Assembly: GCA_027186245.1 (NCBI GenBank)
Contig: CP114482.1
Span: 20,665,209-20,729,208, forward strand
DNA length: 64,000 bases
From: Coriaria nepalensis
Taxonomy: Eukaryota > Streptophyta > Magnoliopsida > Cucurbitales > Coriariaceae
Direction of reading: 5' to 3'
Positions 59,901-64,000 of this stretch are shown piece by piece; positions within the stretch are counted from its first letter, which is position 1; the number at the start of each line of letters is the position of its first letter. The position numbers and the translations under genes were made by a program. The notes under the pieces are model-generated. The model did not search any database and was not told the DNA's origin. It saw only the letters and a list, made by a program, of their open reading frames with translations.

Positions 59901-62900
59901 TATTTTCTTACATAACTGGTAATTAATCTATTGAAAACAACAATGCATTATTTTCGCATTAAAAAGCATATCACTCAGTCTTTTCAATCATTAAATTGTT
60001 TGAAGGCACTTCGAACCAATTCTCTTTTTGCATTTAGAATGCGACTTTCATGCATAACTTGTAATTGATCTATTGATGGCAACTATGCATTTTGTTAGCC
60101 TTAAAGTCATATTTTTGCGTCTCTTTTTGTCAGTAAATCATTCTAAATCACTTAGAACGAAATTCGGCATTTAAACATGACTTTCGTGCATAACGTGTAG
60201 TTGATCTACCATAGGCAACAATGCATTTGTTTAGCCTTAAAGTCATGTCACTGAGTCTCTTCTAGTCATTAAATCATTCTAAATTAATTCGAACGAATTC
60301 TATTTTCGCCCTTCAAACATTATTTTCTTACATAACTTGAAATAAATCTATTGAAGAAAACAATGCATTATTTTCGCATTAAAAAGCATATCACTCAGTC
60401 TTTTCAATCATTAAATTGTTTGAAGGAACTTTGAACCAGTTCTCCTTTTGCATTTAAAATGCAACTTTCATGCATAATTTCCAATCGATCTATTGATGGC
60501 TACTATGCATTTTTTTAGCCTTAAAGTCATATTTTTGCGTCTCGTTTAGTCATTAAATCATTCTAAATCACTTCGTATGAAATTCGGCATTTAAACATGA
60601 CTTTCGTGCATAACTTGCAGTTGATCTACTATAGGCAACAATGCATTTGTTTAGCCTTAAAGTCCTGTCACTGAGTCTCTTCTAGTCATTAAATCATTCT
60701 AAATTAATTCGAAAAAATTCTATTTGCGCCCTTCAAACATTATTTTCTTACATAACTTGTAATAAATCTATTGAAGAAAACAATGCATTATTTTCGCATT
60801 AAAAAGCATATCACTCAATCTTTTCAATCATTAAATTGTTTGAAGGAACTTCGAACCAGTTCTCTTTTTGCATTTAAAATGCAACTTTCATGCATAATTT
60901 GCAATTGATCTATTGATGGCTACTATGCATTTTTTTAGCCTTAAAGTCATATTTTTGCGTCTCGTTTAGTCATTAAATCATTCTAAATCACTTCGTATGA
61001 AATTCGGCATTTAAACATGACTTTCGTGCATAACGTGTAGTTGATCTACTATAGGCAACAATGCATTTGTTTAGCCTTAAAGTCATGTCACTGAGTCTCT
61101 TCTAGTCATTAAATCATTCTAAATTAATTCGAACGAATTCTATTTGCGCCCTTCAAACATTATTTTCTTACATAACTTGTAATTAATCTATTGAAGAAAA
61201 CAATGCATTATTTTCGCATTAAAAAGCATATCACTCAGTCTTTTCAATCATTAAATTGTTTGAAGGCACTTCGAACCAATTCTCTTTTTGCATTTAAAAT
61301 GCAACTTTCATGCATAATTTGCAATTCATCAATTGATGGCAACTATGCATTTTTTTACCCTTAAAGTCATATTTTTGCGTCTCTTTTAGTCATTAAATCT
61401 TTCTAAATCACTTCATATGAAATTCGGCATTTAAACATGACTTTTGTGCATAACTTGCAGTTGATCTACTATAGGCAACAATGCATTTGTTTAGCCTTAA
61501 AGTCATGTCACTGAGTCTCTTCTAGTCATTAAATCATTCTAAATTTATTCGAACGAATTCTATTTTCGCCCTTCAAACATTATTTTCTTACATAACTGAT
61601 AATTAATCTATTGAAAACAACAATGCATTATTTTCGCATTAAAAAGCATATCACTCAGTCTTTTCAATCATTAAATTGTTTGAAGGCACTTCAAACCAAT
61701 TCTCTTTTTGCATTTAGAACGCGACTTTCATGCATAACTTGTAATTGATCTATTGATGGAAACTATGCATTTTTTTAGCCTTAAAGTCATATTTTTGCGT
61801 CTCTTTTTTTCAGTAAATCATTCTAAATCACTTCGAACGAATTTCAGCCTTTAAACATGACTTTCGTGCGTAACTTGCAGTTGATCTATTGAAGGCAACA
61901 ATGCATTTGTTTAGCCCTAAAGTCATGTCACTGAGTCTCTTCTAGTCATTAAATCATTCTAAATTAATTCGAACAAATTCTATTTGTGCCCTTCAAACAT
62001 TATTTTCTTACATAACTTGTAATTAATCTATTCAAGAAAACAATGCATTATTTTCGCATTAAAAAGCATATCACTCAGTCTTTTCAATCATTAAATAGTT
62101 TCAAGGAACTTCGAACCAATTCTCTTTTTGCATTTAAAACGCAACTTTCATGCATAATTTGCAATTGATCTATTGATGGCAACTATGCATTTTATTACCC
62201 TTAAAGTCATATTTTTGCGTCTCTTTTAGTCATTAAATCTTTCTAAATCACTTCGTATGAAATTCGGGATTTAAACATGACTTTTGTGCTTAACTTGCAG
62301 TTGATCTACTATTGGCAACAATGCATTTGTTTAGCCTTAAATTCATGTCACTGAGTCTCTTCTAGTCATTAAATTATTCTAAATTAATTCGAACGAATTC
62401 TATTTTCGCCCTTCAAACACATATTTTCTTACAGAACTTGTAATTAATCTATTGAAAACAACAATGCATTATTTTAGCATTAAAAAGCATATGACTCATT
62501 CTTTTCAATCAATAATTTGTTTGAAGGCACTTCGAACCAATTCTCTTTTTGCATTTACAACGCGACTTTCATGCATAACTTGCAATTGATCTATTGATGG
62601 CAACTATGCATTTTTTAAGCCTTAAAGTCATATTTTTGCGTCTCTTTTAGTCAGTAAATCATTCTAAATCACTTCGAACGAAATTCGGCCTTTAAACATG
62701 ACTTTCGTGCGTAACTTGCAGTTGATCTATTGAAGGCCACAATGCATTATTTTGGCCTTAAAGTCATGTCATTGAGTCTCTTCTAGTCATTAAATCACTC
62801 TGAATTAATTCGAACGAATTCTATTTTTGCCCTTCAAACATTATTTTCTTACATAACTTGTAATTAATGTATTGAAGACAACAATGCATAATTTTAGCAT

Positions 62901-63280
62901 TAAAAAGCATATGACTCAGTCTTTTCAATCATTAAATTGTTTGAACGCACTTCGAATCAATTCTCTTTTTGCATTTAGAACGCGACTTTCATGCATAACC
63001 TTTAATTGATCTATTGATGGCAACTATGCATTTTTTTAGCCTTAAAGTCATATTTTTGCGTCTGTTTTAGTCAGTAAATCATTCTAAATCACTTCGAACG
63101 AAATTCGGCCTTGAAACATGACTTTCGTGCGTAACTTGCAGTTGATCTATTGAAGGCAACAATGCATTTGTTTAGCCTTGAAGTCATGTCATTGAGTCTC
63201 TTCTAGTCATTAAATCAGTCTAAATTAATTCGAACGAATTCTGTTTTCGCCCTTCAAACATTATTTTCCTACATAACTTG
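56984..63280 (+). repeat. Subfamily 2 mosaic up to the inversion
   Basis: About fifteen trimers at 420 bp spacing, with reassorted variants and no consistent HOR. TAATAAATCTATTG with AATGCAACTTTC marks units at 59,084 and 60,764 (a related AATAAATC unit is at 60,344). TAACGTGTAGTTG recurs near 59,774, 60,194 and 61,034. From about 62.4 kb the C monomers change to GTCATTGAGTC, with single-base indels, and divergence rises toward the inversion, as expected at an array edge where homogenisation is weaker. Confidence 0.78.
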
Positions 63281-63291
63281 ACGAAAATGCT
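63279..63291. other. Inversion junction in the satellite
   Basis: The direct array stops after CTACATAACTTG, near the end of a C monomer. The next bases, ACGAAAATGCTTTTTAAGGC, are the interior of an A monomer on the opposite strand (usual form GACATGCTTTTTAAGGC). No insertion, target duplication or transposon end is visible. The exact breakpoint is uncertain by a few bases because ACGAAAAT fits neither side well. Confidence 0.9.
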
Positions 63292-64000
63292 TTTTAAGGC
63301 TAAAATAATGCATTGTTGTCTGTAATAGATTAATTGCAAGTTATGTAAGAAAATCATGTTTGAAGGGCGAAAATTGAATTCGTTCGAAGTAATTTAGAAT
63401 GATTTAATCACTACAAGAGACTCAATGACATGATTTTAAGGCTAAACAAATGCATTGTTGCCTTCAACAGATGAACTGCAAGTTATGCACGAAAGTCATG
63501 TTTAATAATTTAATGACTAAAAGAGATGCAGTAATACGACTTTAAGGCTAAAAAAATGCATAGTTTTCTTCAATAGATCATTTGCAAGTTATGCATGAAA
63601 GTCGTGTTTTAAATGCAATTATAGAATTGGTTCGAAGTGCTTTCAAACAATTTAATGACATGAAAAGACTGAATGACATGCTTTTTAAGGCTAAAGGAAT
63701 GCATTGTTGTCTTCAATAGGTTAATTGCAAGTTATGTACGAAAATCATGTTTGAAGGGCGAAAATAGAATTCGTTCGAATTAATTTAGAATGATTTCATG
63801 ACTACAAGAGATTCAATGAAATGATTTTAAGGCTAAACAAATGCATTGTTGCCTTGAATCGATCAATGGCAAGTCATGCTCGAAAGTCATGTTTAAAGGG
63901 CGAATTTCGTTCGAAGTCATTTAGAATGATTTAATGATCAAAAGAGATGCAATAATATGTCTTTCAGGCTAAAAAAAATGCATAGTTGCGCTCAATAGAT
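63281..64000 (-). repeat. Inverted satellite segment, running to the window end
   Basis: Reading the complement recovers the same trimers. On the + strand the order is partial A' (to 63,332), C' (63,333-63,474), B' (63,475-63,580), A' (63,581-63,723), C' (63,724-63,865) and B' (63,866 to the end, one base short of full). A' and C' keep their normal 143 and 142 bp. Variants such as CATGATTTTC with CTTGCAAT, and CATTCAGTCTTTTCATGTC, resemble subfamily 1, but many private changes are present, for example GATTAAATCATTC and GTCATTGAGTC. It is more diverged than any unit in the direct array. Confidence 0.95.
63475..63580 (-). repeat. B monomer with ~30 bp internal deletion (inverted block)
   Basis: This monomer is 106 bp instead of 136. 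GTCATGTTTAA is followed directly by TAATTTAATGACTAAAAGAG. The usual stretch containing the CGAATTTC and TTCGAAG blocks is missing, so it is the only B monomer noticed here that has lost the shared TTCGAA block. The neighbouring B' at 63,866 is intact, so the loss is private to this copy. Confidence 0.85.

Larger units (their letters stand above)
1..63280 (+). repeat. Satellite array, ~420 bp trimeric unit, direct orientation
   Basis: A unit of 420-421 bp recurs head to tail without interruption. Each unit begins with TAATCTATTGAAGAC or the variant TAGGCTATTG, for example at 1, 422, 1,685, 5,053, 8,421, 27,332, 27,752, 48,200 and 62,444. It has three related monomers that share the blocks CTATTGA, CAA.AATGCATT, TTAGCCTTAAA, TCATT.TAAAT, TTCGAA and CATAACTTGCA. 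Family knowledge: arrays of this kind form centromeric or pericentromeric heterochromatin. Nothing coding, and no recognisable transposon, interrupts it. The + label is arbitrary and marks only that the unit reads A-B-C in this direction. The species and any satellite name are unknown to me. Confidence 0.98.
26701..63280 (+). repeat. Subfamily 2 block of the satellite
   Basis: Units are 420 bp with great regularity. Diagnostic variants are CATTATTTTCTTACATAACTTGTAAT at the C/A junction (given here only as a class of changes), CTCAGTCTTTTCAATC in A, GAAGGCACTTCG, TTTAGAACGCGAC, TCTATTGATGGCAAC at the start of B, GTATGAAATTCGGCAT in B, TATAGGCAAC in C, GTCACTGAGTC and AATTAATTCGAACG in C. They appear together after the junction at ~26,700 and persist to the inversion at ~63,280. 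Unit 27,332-27,751 is a clear example. Confidence 0.9.

Noticed and set aside
1..63280. CRISPR array
   Set aside because: The repeats are 136-143 bp with no unique spacers between them, and all sequence belongs to the monomers. This is tandem satellite.
63281..63332. Transposon or retroelement at the inversion junction
   Set aside because: Every base on both sides can be assigned to satellite monomers. No terminal repeat, poly-A tail or target duplication is visible.
1..64000. Telomeric repeats, rRNA or tRNA genes, microsatellites, transposons
   Set aside because: I looked for simple telomere-like runs, cloverleaf-like genes and non-satellite islands and saw none. The longest simple runs are T tracts of about 10 bases in B and C monomers.

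Overview
The whole window is satellite DNA; I find no gene, RNA gene or transposable element in it. It is AT-rich (roughly two thirds or more A+T by eye). A ~420 bp unit repeats head to tail from base 1 to about base 63,280, about 150 units judging from length divided by period. Each unit is a trimer of diverged ~140 bp monomers that I call A (142-143 bp), B (136 bp) and C (142 bp), always in that order. A uniform array of this size with multi-level higher-order repeats (HORs) points to eukaryotic centromeric or pericentromeric heterochromatin. I cannot name the species. Monomers near 140 bp occur in many insects and plants, and I did not recognise the family.

Layout. Bases 1 to ~26,700 carry subfamily 1 (mostly 421 bp, 143+136+142). 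Inside it are: an 8-trimer HOR of 3,368 bp in nearly three copies (1,685-11,367); 842 bp two-trimer repeats (11,368-14,735); a poorly ordered mosaic (14,736-20,611); and a 1.26-1.68 kb HOR (21,032-~26,700). At ~26,700, within a B monomer that has lost 8 bp, the array switches abruptly to subfamily 2 (420 bp, 142+136+142). Subfamily 2 contains: a 2.27 kb segment present twice 7,010 bp apart, with a shorter third copy; three copies of a 1,682 bp HOR (29,296-34,341); a mosaic with local duplications (34,342-44,423); a 1,260 bp HOR (44,424-46,938) with rearranged derivatives; and three very similar copies of a 2,502-2,520 bp HOR (48,200-55,723). More mosaic follows to 63,280.

At ~63,280 the orientation flips. 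The last 720 bases are the same satellite on the opposite strand, in the order partial A', C', B', A', C', B', more diverged and closer to subfamily 1 than to the subfamily 2 array beside it.

The few open reading frames of about 66 codons are accidental readings of the satellite. The interest lies in how the array evolved: nested amplification, shared indels that order the copies, B/C chimaeras, subfamily-2-like C monomers inside subfamily 1, a short dyad gained in subfamily 2, and the inversion junction. All alignments were made by eye. Breakpoints are good to about 10 bp where a monomer junction is visible and to tens of bases elsewhere.
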